Below are positions 46,842 to 61,800 of a stretch of 64,000 nucleotides of DNA, piece after piece (the first letter of the stretch is position 1; every line of letters begins with the position of its first letter). The DNA is taken from positions 1,780,328-1,844,327 of the forward strand of contig VWZF01005531.1 of NCBI GenBank assembly GCA_013396755.1. The letters run 5' to 3'. This stretch comes from Sclerurus mexicanus (taxonomy: Eukaryota; Chordata; Aves; Passeriformes; Furnariidae). The translations under genes and the position numbers were made by a program. The notes below the pieces were generated by a model. It saw only the letters and a program-made list of their open reading frames with translations, searched no databases and was not told where the DNA came from.

Positions 46842-49800
46842 GATGCGGAGCCAGCAGGGAGGGAGGGAGGGGGTCTCTCTCTGCCCCCCTCTGCCCCCGG
46901 CGTTGCGGGAGGCACCTCCCCTGCGTGAGACGGGGAAGTGCGAGGGACGCCGCAGGGGAGGCACCTGCGTGCTGGGAACAGCTGGCGGCGGAAAACCTGT
47001 CACCAGCGTGACTTAGATCTGTCCTCCGTATATGTATCGAGAGATTTATCATCAACAGTGTCAGCTTTTCACCTTCGGAGATATTCCTCCCTCTCACAGC
47101 TGTTTTGTCTTTTAAGTGGAATGGGAAGCGAACCCAAAAATACAGCCCAAAATGTGAAGTATAACAGGTATCATGAAGTATAGTGAGATTATACTCAAAC
47201 ATGAGAATAACGTCATGGGGGCCGGGGGGAGGCTCCAGCTCAGCAACTTGCTAACAAGTTTGAGTTACATTTTACAAGTTCTCTGGGCATTCCTGGTCCT
47301 CCTCGGTGCGAGGGGGCCGGGATACATCAGTTGTCTGCGGTACAGGGTACTCATTCACATTGCACAGCCCTGCAGGACCTCACTGTTCTTCATTTATACA
47401 GGATGTGTCTCTTAAGCCCATAAATAACCCTCAAAAATCCCTGTGTCATTGTGCGTTTCTTGATTTGCTGAAAAACAAGCATAGTAAAAAGCTGACTGAA
47501 GAAGAGCCTCTTTGTTTCTTCTCAACCTGCCAAGCTGAGGCTGGGTAGAATAATTAGCACAGAGAGGCCTTCCTGAGTGAGGCATTTCTGGCTACTGTGT
47601 TTCAGTCACTTTCAAACATGTCAAGACATACCTGTCAGCGTGAGAGCAGCCAGTCTGCCTGTACCTCTGCCTGTCCCACCTACGAATTGTTCAAATAGTA
47701 GTGCATCAGTCCTGGGGATGCGTAAGGCAGGGCCTACAAATGCTGTATCATCCAAACTAAATGGTCTCTGCTCTTGAAAGATCAATATTCCTTTTTGCTA
47801 TTGTTGCTTTTTTGCTTTTTTTCCTGACAATCAATTTCTTACCAACATCACATTGTAATTGTTTTAATCTTTCCAAAGCATGAGCTCCTCTGCAATACTT
47901 TCTCCGCAAATCCCCTGACACTCTTAAAATTGTTCTATGTGTTTCACTTTCAAGTTTAGCTTTCTCTCATTGCAAGCTTTTTTCATCACTGTTTAATTAT
48001 GCTGAGACTACAAAATCAACAAGAAAAGTAGTGCTGTCCTGGTCTCTGAGGAAATCTTGGTCTAAATTCTCACATTTTGCTTCTGTTAGATGTAACTTAC
48101 GTGCAGCAATCAAGGTTGGCCAACAACTACATTTTTCTACAAAGCATTTTCTGAAGCTTGCAAATGTGGACCTTAATCAGACACAGCCCTGTTTGAGTTA
48201 TTGACTGAGGTTAATCAGGGACACAAGGCTCGTAAGTACAGGAATATATGAAACTTTCAGGTTTTATTGTAGATATACGTTTCAAATTCATGTCATTTGC
48301 TATGTGTCATTTTCATACCTACATCAACCCCCCAAAAGGGTCCATATCTAAATAACTGATTGCTCCTTCATTAACATCACTTCTTTGCTTGTCAGTCATT
48401 GCAAGAGCACTCAAGATGCAGTGACCACGTTGGCCAAGACTGCCCATTCCCCATCGGCCAGCTGCAGTGTGTCACCTGCCACCTGAACAGACACCTCACT
48501 TGCTGGACAACAAAGCAGGGCCAGTCCATTAGAGAAGTCTTTGATGGTTTTTTCAGGCAGCTTGTAGGGTGGGTGTTTCTCTGGATCATACAGTTGGCTG
48601 CCCCTACTCTAGCTTCAGTGTAAAAACTACCAGTAGTGATCCTAGGCTGAGCTTTTCAGAGGGGAACCTATTCCAGTTGGATTATTTACTAAACTTTTCA
48701 CTACTTTTAGAGAGTCAGCCTTAGCCACACTCTGCTGCTTATGTTTTCTCCAGCGTGCCTTGCACTGCTGCTTTTTTCCACTTCAAGATCAAATTTTTTG
48801 GGGATAGATAAGGAGGGCAGGGACAGTCTTACGATTTTGTGTAGTGCTCAGCTGATATCAGGAGAGGAGAGGAGAAAAGAAAATAAGCCAGTTTTCATTG
48901 AGTAGATTGTGCCGTTTCATATTTGGAAGAGGTCATGCCAGTAGAGTTATTGTATGATATGAAAGGTGAGCACTTGAAACAGTTTCCTAGAGCTCTTGAG
49001 GCAAAGCTGCATTCATGTTATCTGTTAAACAGGATGTGGTTTTTAATCCTTTATTGCCTATTACGTGGAGTTACTTCATTTTGTGCTCTCTGGATGTTAA
49101 ACCTTATTCACTCTTTTTCATCCCCCTGTTGGTCACCATCTCAAGACACTTCACAAAACAGGTAACAGTCATCACCATGGTTTGCTGCTGGGGCAAAAGT
49201 GTTTCTTTTTAAGGTAACTTATAATGGTTTACATTTAAATATGATATCACTGAAAACTGGTAAGAAATCCTAGCACAAAAGGTCTAAACTAAAAATCCTA
49301 CTGATTGCATTGTGGCAAGAACTTCTTGTCGTCCATCACCTTTATTTTCTGGAGAAACAGAGCAAGAGGTGTGCTGTCTGGCACTGCTGAAGCCACTCAA
49401 ACAGGCACTAGTGCTCAGTTATGAAGAAAGAAAAGCATGAAGTGAGGAGCAGAGCTGAAATAATGCAGGTGGTGTTTGAGGGCTGGAGTGTTACCACATG
49501 CTGCACTCACAGATTTTCACACTTATCTTCCATAGAATGATTTTCAGGGGAGGCCCAGTAACAGACTGTGCTACGAGAAATGTGATAGTGGGAAGAAAAA
49601 CATTTCTGTGTGCTCAGGAAAGTCAGTAGGAGGAAGAAAATGCAGTTTTTTCTTCTATGAGTGTATTCTAACAGAAATCTCCAAGGCCCATTGCACAGTG
49701 CTAAGCACATTATGGTGCCTGTGTATTTGAGACTGTTAGGGGTTTTTCTTAAAAAATGTAACTGTTAATACAATAGAAGAGTGCCAAAGCTCTGTTTAGA

Positions 49801-52379
49801 GAAATACATCTCATTGTGGCATACTGTTTGCTTGCATATGTCAATCCCTGTCCTTGACTTAGAAGAGAAGCAGCTTAAGGTCAGGTGCAAATATAACAGC
49901 ATTCATCTGGAGAAGAGATGATGCCTTTTCAAAAGAAACAGAGTGTGGGCACGTGTGTCTGACTTATCTCAACTACTTCTTAGTTGTTTTAGGATGTGTG
50001 ATTGCAAAGGAAAAAACAGTGGTGTCTGACCTATTAAAATCATATAATCCATCCGTTCTGTGGTCGTTGTGGTGACTCAATAGGCTAAGTATTGAGCTAC
50101 CCTGAGCAACTGAAAATTTGTTTCCCAGACTTGGTTTTGGGAGCGGTTTCTGCAGCTTAATGTTTAGGGGAATGAACAACGGTCATGGGTAAAATTTTCA
50201 GAACTGGCCAAGTTGCTCAGGAACCCAAGCCCCATTTTTTTAAGATTATGTAGAGTGTGCAGAATTCTGAGGGCCTTAATTTGCAGTGAAACACGGAAAT
50301 GAATTTTCAGCAGTTTCTTTAAATCTAATGTGAATTCTTGGGATCTAAAATTCTTCATAAGCCTCTGTGTATATAAGTCACTCTGAAAGCAAGAACTAAG
50401 GGAGGGTCCTCATACCTCCTGCATTTACTTTCCTGCTATAGGTGTCGAGTTCTTTCATGTGTCTGCTGCTGGTAAAGATTGTGAGTTTGGAAAGGTGGCA
50501 TTGGAAAGCTGCTGTGGTGGATGCAGGTTGGCGTCAGATGCTAGGCAACAGCCTGAAGCAAGGAGCAGTTGTTCTAGTGAGAGTTGTGTGATGCTGGCGT
50601 GCGGAGACCTGGCTGTACAAGCCTCACCTTCTGCATTTGCATCGTAAACCAGTTTACAAGTCAGTTTACTGAGTCCCTCAGTGTCGCTCCCTGCGAAAGG
50701 GTATCAGAGGAAGTTGGCTTAACAATATTTTTGCTGTCTTGTGTCCTATGCTTCCTTGAACTGCAACATTTTTGTTAGTTGTGAAAAAGAAATGAAAAAA
50801 ATAACAGTATGAATAAAGCAAATCCATCGCTTTAAGATGCCTCTTCTTTGCAGGGTAGTGTTCTTGAAACCCTTGTTTATGCTAAGTATTCTTGAGCCAT
50901 TTCATACACTACCAAAACACAGCACACATCCAAACTGAACAAAATAAACTGGCTCAAATTTGAAATATCAAAATCCACAAAACTCTTTAAAGCTAGAGAG
51001 AAATGTAGATGAACAGAATCCAGTGACCCCAAATTGATAATTTGCAAGAGTACTGGTTGCTGTGCTTAAAAACCATTGTGAGACACTCAATGGGGTCATT
51101 ACTCCCAGATGAATTATAGATATTGTTGACTGGATGTTCTTAAAAAAGAGAGGTTCTCATCAAAAAGGTTTGTTTTTCTGAAAAACATTGTTAAATGAAA
51201 GTCATTGACACCATATTGTTGATACTAGTGGGTATTTGCTTTAGCTTTTTATCCATCTGAACCCCTTAAATTTAAGGGAATACTTCTTTCTTCCCTCTTA
51301 TCATCTCTTTCTTGTCTGTTTGGACTCTTCGGAATAATGTCTGTTTGCATTGAAACTTATGGCTCATTTTGTACTGTTGGACATTATAAAAGCTTAAAGC
51401 CAAACCAAGACTGCACTGAAAATATAACGTGCCTGCATCTCTGTAATTTGGAGCAGAGGACCAGTGTTTTCACAAGATAAATCACTGTAGTTTTTATTCA
51501 GGGTTTTTTTATTCTTTTTTTTTTCTTGGTAGACACTTAGAGCGGAGATGAATAGAGAGAGATTCAATGTTCTGTGCTCAGGGACAGAACACAGACAGTT
51601 GATGGTGATGTGACTGCACAGCTAAATAAACACAATGAAAGACATCTTTATATTCATGATCTTAATTTGGGCTCCATTCAGCTTGGGACCTGATGCAATT
51701 CCAATGTCACAACTGACAACATCACACCTATTCTCACAGGACCAAGGGCTATTCATCTGAAAAAAGTATCTCCTCTGAAGGTGAAACCATAATCTTCTAA
51801 CTTAGGGCTATACTTGCACTTCCATGAGGTAAAAAAAAAGTAAATCTGATTGTACATTACTTTCAGAGAAATCTTAGGAAGCCTTTCCTGCCTAAGACTA
51901 CTTTTCTCAAAAATAGTTGGATGTTTTTCTTCCCCTTCTCCTTTTGTATTTCAGAGAAAAGCTGCAGTCTCTCTCTGGTCTGAAGAGAGATAAACCCTCA
52001 CAGTGTCACAGGCTGTGCCTTCACTGAGCCTGGGGGAAGGGAGGCCAGAGAAGATAAGAAGCCTGGAAGAGATCAGGAGGTGTGACTTTCTCGTCCAGGA
52101 AAGGACAGTGGCATAATAAATCATACTCAGCTATTCAGAAAAAGCATAAATACACTTCTCTGCCACATAACATGGGTGAAGGTTAAATTTAAAGGAGCTT
52201 TGGGAAGGCCAAATGCTTGCCACAGCAGCCAGGTGTTGAGAAGAGGTAAGAGTGGGAATAAGAGGCATGTAAATAAATGTGTGAAGTTAGAAACTGACAC
52301 AGTTGCAGAAATGGAATGTTGACAATTCAAGGATGAACACAGTAGAAAATAGGACAGGGTTTTCTTCTGAAAACAGGAT

Positions 52380-53201
52380 TTAGGCATCAGATCTGCACAA
52401 AGACTGGAGGGAAGGGTATTTTCCCATGCTTGTCATCCTGCTTTCTGTAGAAATGGATTTCAGGCCATCCAGTTGTGAATCTGCAGCTGCAGCAGCAGCA
52501 ATCCAACTCCTTAACCTCCTGTTGATCAGCTTCATCCCTGTCTTCAGGGGCCTGAAGGTCATATTGGCATTACCTGTAGATTTGCAAGGAATTGCATGCT
52601 CAGCAACTTGCCAAGTTCTCTTTTCCAAAGTATTTTTAACTGTTGCTCTTCTTAACTCAAAGGGTAAATTATTTTCTCCTCCAAAGTGTTTTGAAGGCAT
52701 GGTATAGTGTCTGGTGTACTGCGGAGGGGATGATGTCTGGGTAAAACAGGGCTACTTTGTGCAGTATTTTGGCTCTTCTAGAATAAGGAGCATTATGCCC
52801 GGCATGGCATTGCATAACATGAGGGTACCACTGGCCAGTGAAACTTCTCCTCACCTCCGCCAAGCAGACCTGTTCCTTTCAGATGTTTTTGTTTACTGCC
52901 TCCCTTTTATGGCCCCGGGGGAGATGTATGTATGTTGACTAGAGATCTGAGATTCCACAGGGAAACTTTGTGTCCTACCTAGGCTCCGGAGGATGCCTTT
53001 TGCCCCTGTATCATGGTCACTCTCCCATGCCTGAGAGTCATGGGTCAAGGACAGGATTTTCTGCCAAGAGTTCGTCCCCAAGTGTGAAAGCGTGGATGGC
53101 TCAGCGTGTGAGAAAGTCCTTGTTTTAAGTAGTGTGTTAATTTCTGAAGATGGTTCCTCTGATACTTTCATACCCAGGAGTAAATTAGGGGTTTCCAACA
53201 C
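52380..53201 (-). other. Unidentified stretch with open minus-strand frames
   Basis: Three consecutive minus-strand open frames (about 106, 64 and 102 codons) nearly cover 820 bases. A TATA-like CATAAAAGGG lies at about 52,900 on the same strand. The frames do not join cleanly and I recognise no domain. It could be a decayed LTR-type repeat or chance. Confidence 0.2.
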
Positions 53202-56200
53202 CAGCCTAAACGTCCTTGTCCAAAACCTAATTTATTACAGGTGGCAGTAAAAAAGAAGGAATCATCTGTTTTCATCTGAACTCATGCTTTTTTTCTTTTT
53301 CTTTTTTTTTTCATCTTTTATAAATACAGGTCCTTGACAGACATTTGAGAATCAGTTTAATAATTCGTCTGAGCATTATGTGCACACATTTGGCTTTGTG
53401 TCCCACTTGATTATTAAAAGATGTTTCCCTTGCATCACAAAAAGTGAAAAAAGGTACCTTTTACAGTTCTGGGTTTTACTCTGAGAATTTTATTAAAAAC
53501 TTTCCTGCAGTCAGTAGGGCTGTTCCCATAACTTAGCAATGACCATATTTTTGCTTTTTCAGATTTTTGTTTTCATATTTTCATGATTTTAAAAATTTCT
53601 GGCATCAGAACATGAATTTGGCAGGCATTTTCTTCTTATACAGTGCTCACACTGTAGTTATTACAATTTTTCAGTCTTTGGCTACTTAAGACTTCATATG
53701 TCTGGGGAGCTACTTAGCTATTCACTCCATGAAAGCCTATTTTATTCCTCTCATTCCTTATGAAATGTGCCCTTCCATTCTGGCATCATCTAGACTATGC
53801 TTTGTGTGCTCAATCCAGCCCAGTGGGAACTTCCATCTAGCCTTCTGCCTTTCCCCACTGAATAGTTCCTTGTTGGTTTAATAATGGCCTGAAACTTGGA
53901 TCCCTCTGTGTCGCTGCCCCTGTGTCCGTGTTGGAGGAGCAGAAGGCACTGGATGCATAGGCTGGAAATTACCTTAGGTGCCACACTGCATCTGTACAGC
54001 TTATTCCCTTTCCATATAAAAGTGAGTGATCTCAGGACATTATTCATTTATTGTCTGATAAAAAATAACCTGTAAGATTCCGGCAGTTAAGAAGACTTAG
54101 ATTATCAGATATCATTGAGAGATACCAAACTATGCTAATTCTGGAGCTCTGTCTGCATTTTTTTTTTTGTTTTGTAAATAAAAAAAGGACATGTTTCAAA
54201 ACTTAATGGAAATACAGGTAGAACTGTGTAACTGTCTGATCCAACCCAATTATTCTCAAAGAGCTATCTAAAAGCTACAAGAGCACATAAGGTTTATGAA
54301 GTTCTAGAAAAGTAGTAAAAATCTTGATTGCTGCCTTATTTTGGATCTTAGAAGGCTGAAACTTTCTCTAGCTCCTCACTAAATTATAAACAAAACCAAT
54401 CTCTTCAGTGTAGTTCAAATTATTTTTTAATATGGAAAAAAAACCATCGTGAGAAAAACGATGTGTCACACAGGTCTTCTCTTAGGACCTGCTCAAGGCT
54501 TTGGGCATCCCTCCACCTGGATAATTTTTGTAAGAAGGTGAGCAGCAGCCGAATCACCATCTTGGCCAGAGTGAATTTCCTCTACAATTTTTTCTCCTTA
54601 CCAGCTCCCTCCCTCAGAAATCATTTTCCTGTTCCCTGAATGAGTCCAGCTACAGGGTTAATGAAATGCAGAGAACACAGGAGATCAAGTACCCCCAGAG
54701 ATACAGCAGACCAGAAAAGAAATGAATAACTGAAAATTCTGCAAAGGTTTCTCATAAACAAATTCATTTTTTCTGAGTTTCTGTAGTCTTAGAGCTGTAG
54801 GATTTTTGTCAAGTTAGCTGTAGCAAATTACTACATAAAAAATGTCACAAAGAGGAGTTTTTATGACAAAAAGATGTGTCACATGGTTTAAGTGTTTTAG
54901 TTAAGGATATAAAGAAATAAATTATTTTGCCTAAAAAGAAAGGCCAGAACACTGTGAAGGGGAGAACAAGAAATCCCACGGAACCCAGAATACGCAAAAG
55001 TTGGCTTAAACTTGTAGAAATAAATTTTGGAGAGTTGGGATTGCATAAAATGTTATGTTTGCTTCTTGGCGTCTCCTCAGGTTGCCCGTGTGAGATCAGT
55101 TGATAACCATCTTAGCTTTTAAACATTTTCAGCTTGTTTTTGTTTAAAATGGGACAGCCGATAAGCACCTGAGGTAGCATTTGTAAAAACCAGTGAAACT
55201 TCTCGGGCTGATTTCGCAAGACTTCAGGTCAGGTTAATGTTTAATTTTGGAGAAGGGTCTATAGAGCCAGATTTATCTCTAATTACAGAGCTGGTAGATG
55301 GAAATTGTAAAAAGCAGCAGTTACATGAGGATCTGCTGTTATGATGTGGAAAGAAAATTGTCTCTTGACAATTGGAAACATGAGAGATGGGAGAGAATCT
55401 GATGGGCAGAAAAGTGGTTTCTGTTCATGCACTTCTCTGGGGAGAGAATTCAGGAGTTAGTTAGGTAGTCTTTGAATAGAAAGTGTGTAGTAATGTTGGG
55501 CACCTCAGTTTTGCAATGATTATTGTGACACTGAATTTTAGAAAATGCTGAACACTATCCCTCTGAAAATTTGTCCTTTTCAAGTACCTTCATGTTGAAC
55601 ATCCAAAATAGGAAGCAGTTCAAAATCACTGGTAGTTTTTGAAAATCTTGCCTGTTAAATGTATAAAGTAATGTAATTAGAAGCAGAAAAAACCCTGTAA
55701 AATGTGAATATAAGATTGTGAAATTTTAATATAATTATAAAGTAATTTTCACTTTAAAAGCAAGAGTTTCTTTACCAAGGCATGGTAAAGGAAAAGCCTT
55801 TCAACATGTACAAAAGTTCTAAATTCATATAATTAAGCAAAGCTCAAAGAAAACTATGGTTCCCTGTCAGTGTAGGTAGGACACTGGGCTCTGTGTTGGG
55901 AAAATACCCCAAAATTAGGTAAGCATACCTGTTTGCTAAAGACTTCAGTTTGTATTTGTGTCAGATGCTAAATGGTAAAGCTATTTTTGTCATGTTTTAA
56001 GCAGCAGAGGTAGTCTAAACATGTTCAATAGGTCTAGTGACCTTTTCCTGAGTCATGGAAAACTTTCAGCTGTGCCAGTGTAGTATATTTATACGAATAT
56101 TATTTACAGGTCTTGCCCTCTTTGCTACTGCTTCTTAGAACTGTCTTTGAAAAATAAACGCGTCAGGGTTTTAATACAATTACAATGGCTATAAACATTC

Positions 56201-58710
56201 TTAAAAATAGAAATGTGTGCTTAACCATGCTTTCGTTGATTGCAGTGTCCTCAGCAACTGTTGTTTCTGTGATGGACTAACATAACCTGTGAAATGGTTC
56301 TCCATCAAACACACTGATGTCTGCCCTAAAGCAAGTACTCAATAACTTGAAAAGAAAGGTTTTGAAATTCATTTTCATCTATTAATTACTTCTGTATTTT
56401 CAGTCCAGCTGGTTTTTAAGAACATAAGTCTGCCAGTTTCTTTCTTACGGAGGATTCCTACAAGCATTAAACTGTGTGAAGATTGTTGAAAGCCACTCTC
56501 CACCTCTCGAAGGTGGAAAAGTTGCTGTAATAACAAATAGTACAAAAACTCAACATATGACCAGAGAAAAACAGTTTTGTGAAGAGCAAGTTTAGCAGAT
56601 AGTTCAACCTTTTAATTATTCCCCTTGAATGCTGAGCATGTTTTGTTTGAATCCTATCTCTCCAGTCCTGATTTTAGACAGTATTTTTCCTTAATTCATT
56701 CAGGCACGGAATGACTTGCACTGAGGCAATGTGGTGGTGTAATTAGGGTTAATTTTACACGTAAACAGAGCTGGAGGTCACCTCTGTGCAGGAGATGGCA
56801 GCATCCCTCAAATCCCCACGTGAAATCAGATGGAGGCTCAGCCCTCTGCTGAGATTCCTTTGAGAATGTCACCATTGCTTTTGGGAGGTCTCAGGAAGCG
56901 ATCCCCAAAGGTCGTTCAGCGTCTTTGGGCAGGGAGCACTGTCAAGGATCCAAGTCATCAAACTGATAATATCAGGACTAATTGATTAAGCTAGTCTGTT
57001 ACCAGAAGGGACAAGCAGGCATCGATATTCGATCACTTATGTGCAAGGCTGGGAAGGTCTCCAAGTTGCCATATAACCTGTTCCTCCATCCTGGAGAAGA
57101 AAAGCTTCATATGAGTTGTCCCTGATCCCTGATTTTCTTACCAGTTCTTGTAAAAGCTGGAATGTAAGAAGACACACATTTTCAGAGTATCTCCTAAGTA
57201 AGCCCTCCTTGCTTCAGGTAACATGGAGAACAATTGGTATTAATTTTCAGCATTTTATATACTGGCCAGCTTATGATCCTACCTCAGCGTTGCTTTTGTA
57301 GACTAAACACGCTCAATTTCTTCATCGATCCTCTTTCTTAAACACCATACTGTTGTTGCTGTTCTTTGGATTATGTCCCATCTGTTTAGCTGGTCCTTTA
57401 CGTGAGGCATCCAAAAGCAGGAGCAACATCAGCACTGTGCCCTCAGCACAGCTATCCTGAGCAGAATAAAGGAGCTCCCTAATGACCCAGAACTGTAAAC
57501 TTCCCTTTCCAAATCATGACTGTGTATTGTACCACTTCTCAATGGATATGTGTTCAGAATGCCATTTCCTCTACAACCAGGGAGCAATTAACGTCTTCCC
57601 TAATTATATGTTTTCTTTCACACAGACATTCCCTTATTTCCTGTACTTCTTCTATTTTGCACACTTTTAGTCAGTTCCACCTGGAATTTTAACACACTAA
57701 CACATTGTATTTGAATCCAGTCACTAATTTATGCACTCAGCCAGCAATATTACTTTTGATTGATAGCTGCTGAAGGAAGAAGAAAGAGACCTGCACAAAG
57801 ACTTCTGGTTGAAATGAAAGAGTTATTTTTACATTGGAGGTGGGGAAGAAGAATGAAATTCAGTGCCAGAATTTCAGGTTACGTTTATTTCCAGTGAAGT
57901 GAATCTCCATTTTTCACAAAGTTTATTTAAAAATAAGCTATACTCAGATCTTTGAATAGAGATATTAGAAAGTTGAAGTGTATTTAAACTGTGTTGTCCA
58001 ATTATCTGGCCTGACTTCCAAATTCCCTTGAAAATAGACACAGAACTTTTTATTTTTTAACATTGGACAGATATCTGAAAGACCTGAATCATCCCTCTTA
58101 AGGAAATCATTGCAGATGGAAGGTGGAAATCATTACATCTTGGGGCAGGAATCTGGTACAAGCACATATCCTCACAAATTTTTCCAGGGATTGTTCCACA
58201 GAGGAAGAAAAGTTCGCTTTATCAGAATAGGGACCTTCTCCCCTTCTGTTCCAAAGGGCAGTCTGTTCCTCAGACTTCTTCATGATTACCTTTTATATGG
58301 GAATGCATACTGAAAGCAACTAACTGGCCAAATATATGAAAGATGGGATTTACAATCTCAGTGAAGATCATTACAGGGCTCCTGAATTTCATGTAGTCCG
58401 TGCTCATGGTGTCTGAAGATCCTTCTCTGTTCAAACATTGAAGTTAAGGTGTGTAGGAAACTGCAGTACTCAGTTCTAGCTGAAAAAACGGAGTTTTAAT
58501 ATTTTATTATTCTTTTTTTCTAAAGTATCTGTCTGGAAAGGGAGAACATCTAAGTTTAGTTTTTTGTGATTAAGCGACCTCATTCTGCCATGCCTTTCTG
58601 ATGTCTAAAATACATATTATCATATGTGACAGAGCTAAGATCCAATTTAATATCCTGTCTCAGACCACAATTAAGAGAAAGATGTGAAAAATCCAGATAA
58701 ATATGACAAT

Positions 58711-58815
58711 TAGAATCATGGAATTGTTTAGTTTGCAAAAGACTTTTAGGATCATTGTGTTTCAACAGTTAATCTAAGACTGCAAAGTCCACCACTAAAT
58801 CATGTTGCTCGTGGC
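58711..58815 (-). mobile_element. CR1 LINE 3'-end fragment
   Basis: Reverse-oriented CR1 3' sequence of a different subfamily from the 25-kb copy: TAGAATCATGGAATTGTTTA, AAAGACTTTTAGGATCATTG and AAGTCCACCACTAAATCATG. Moderately diverged. Confidence 0.7.
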
Positions 58816-61800
58816 CCTGCCCTGGTCCCACCAGCTGCTGAGGCATAAGCTGCAGGCTTCTGGCTGGCCTCTAGAGGTAAAATTAAAAACAGAAACCCAG
58901 GTATGTCTTTTATGTTGGGATGGGGATTTGGTTTGGGTTTTTTTTTTTCCCTTTGGAGATGCTCTCAGTCATTGTGACCATGTTTTTTCTGGCTCCCTCA
59001 ACCTGTTAAAATTCTGTTCCCTCTTTCTTATGTCTTTACAAGCTGACAGAGTGCCTTAAAATAACTGAATTCTCAAAAGAGCATTTCCAGGTCTCAGCTT
59101 TGAGCACCAGCTCTTTCAATGGTATCATTTGCTGCCCTTCTGTATATAGCACAAAGAGGGTGAGAAATGTAATAAATACATTATAATGTACCTATGTCAT
59201 TTCTCTCCCTGTCTTTCCTAAGGTCTTTAGTATATATTGAGAGTTGAGTCCTGGCCTTCCTCTTTTTGGTCTCCTCTAATCCCTGCGGTGATTTTCCAGT
59301 AACCTTTATTATTATTAACTTACTCATGGAAGCGTCAGTGTACTAGACTTTTTTACAAACCCAAGAACAGGAAAATAATCTCTGACCTCAAGTATATTTT
59401 GATATCATGTGGTTCTGCTAGTATATACCATATTCCCTAGGAGGTGATTCCGTTGATTCATTGGAAAGCATTATGGTATGCTGGTCACATCTTCCATCCC
59501 TTTCCTTTTGAGTTATGTTGGTGTCTACTGAGGGCTTCAATTCATGAATATACTATTACTGATGGAAACACATGCTCTTTATTAAGGACAGTGCATCTTT
59601 TAGCCCCTTGCAAAACACAACTCCCTTAAAAACAATGCTTTATTGTTTTCCTGAATTTCAACTTCAACTACAATACGTTGTTCTCAGGGGTGCGACTTAG
59701 TGGATTATTGAGTGTCAAATGGCCAAAAAGGGACAGCAGGGAAAACTGCATTCTTGCCAGAGAACTTCATTTCCCTTAGTATTTGCCAAAGCAGCTGATC
59801 TAATTTATGGGAAAACAATCAAAATAAGAAGAAATTGCTTTTTTTTTTTTTTAAGAGCTTCATACCTAAAGTCACAAAAATGTCATCTTTTAGCTGGTGT
59901 AGCTTTGCCTTTGTAGTTTTTGATTGCTGTATTTAAGATTTTTTTTCTTCACAAACTTCTTAATTAATGGGACTTAAATTGCCTAATTCTCTCTGCTTCA
60001 GAAACTGGTAGTGCTGGCAAAGTTCCTCAGATACATTGCTAATTAGATACCTGATACAGTGGGCTCAATTACCCTGAAAAGAATAATAAAAATGAATAAA
60101 AAAGCCTTTACAATCTGTGAGTGATTTAAGTCAGACTAAAAAATATTGCTTTTACACCATATCAGGTTACATTTACTGTCACATGTATTTGCACAGTACT
60201 GTATTTGTACAATATACCATACTCCTGCACCGCTGCCAAACATGTGAGATCAAATATGGTAAATTACTGTTGTTGTTGAGGTCTGATACACCAGAAGAAA
60301 AACACAAGTCTGAAATTACCGAAAACTTCATGGGAAAGAGGAAAGGAGTTCCCAGAAATATACTGAAAAACGGATGCTTCTCCGCTTTGAAATGAGAAAA
60401 GAGCCTTCCAAAAGCAGATGAATGTTCTTGACCTGATGAGTGTTTATCAACTGTCTGCATGTCTGCTTGGCAGCTTTGCTCCCTTGAAATACTCTTCATC
60501 TGAGACCTGACAAGATGGGGTTATGGAGTCACACTTCTAGTAAAGGCTCCCATTCTCCCCGTACATCTTCAGGAAGAAACATGTGAAAAAATTGTAGTGG
60601 GGTATTTTGTCAAGAGTACACAAGATAACTCGAGAATTACTACCTGGATGTACCTGTCCATGTGCTCTAGAACAGAGAATTTGCTTGGGATATTTTGTTG
60701 AAATTTCTTCTAGAGAGATGTATTTCTAGCTTTTACTCTAGAACTCTGACTGTCCTCTAGATTTAACCTTACCCATCATCCCACAACTTCTTGGAATAAA
60801 AATTAAACTATTAAATTTAAAATCCTTACTTAAAACTTAATTCACACAGAAATTTTACTTGCATTTTTAGCAAATTTTTTTCATGTTTTCTTTTTCCTTA
60901 TCCTTTCCCTTATAAATTACTTCATGGGGTAAATATCTTTTGTCCTAAATTTTGTAACCTGTGAATTGATATCATTCCATGAGGGGCATGTTGTCACCTT
61001 TACTCAGGTGAAACAGTAGTTCAAACTTTGATCTGACAAATGCATGTATGAGCTCAGCTTCTGCAGTGGCAGGGATGCAAGATGAGAACTGCGGGGAGTG
61101 TGGCTCTGCCCCTGTGCATGGCAGCCCTGCATAAGCAGAATTAAGGTTTACACTGCCCTTGTTCAACACAGTTGCACCTCATGTCCAAGTTTTACAGAGA
61201 ATTGCTCTATGTCCTGGCAATAACAAGCACAGAAACCTAAGATTACACAGGATCTGAATTTAATGGCATGTGAAAGGTGAACGTTCAAGTTGTTGTTTTA
61301 TAAAGAGATTAACCAGCCAAAATGAATAACAAAATGTGCACGAATATAAAAATTATAATTTAAAAGCAAAATATTTTAAAATAATAAATAATTTACTTTT
61401 TTTTTTCTCTTTAACCAGCCAAGTCCTAAGTATACTGCCTCTATTTGTTTTAGGTGTCTGAGATTTCATTGGCTTCTTGAGGTGAAACACAGAGTCCTCA
61501 AAATAGATCTTGGCAAAGAAACAGAAGAGGAAATTATTTTTAATTAGTTTGGTTTTTTTCCAGAAAAAAATTAACATATTTACAGGCTGTGCCAACCTCT
61601 AGTATTATTTTTAAAATAATTTAATTACTTAAACTGCAACATTGAGAGAGTCTCAACCTGAAACCAGGCACCCCACCCAGGTACCCTGAAACAGATTTGA
61701 AGAAGTTATTTGAACAAATTATCCTATTTGCCTCACTGAGATGATTTCCCTTCCTTTCCTATCCAATTCCACCCTATCCTGTCCTATGCCTCACACCCTT

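Larger units (their letters stand above)
44560..47010. promoter_or_regulatory. CpG island between divergent SFRP4 and EPDR1
   Basis: Markedly GC- and CpG-rich compared with the AT-rich remainder of the window. It covers SFRP4 exons 1-2 and its promoter, and extends about 1.5 kb beyond, with a less rich part near 46,080-46,160 and the assembly gap at 46,798-46,841. It includes a GTGTGC run at about 45,490-45,510. By gene order it should also contain the EPDR1 promoter. Confidence 0.75.

Noticed and set aside
46450..47202. Open frames running through the N gap
   Set aside because: Their length depends on translating unknown bases, and the readable parts show no recognisable protein.
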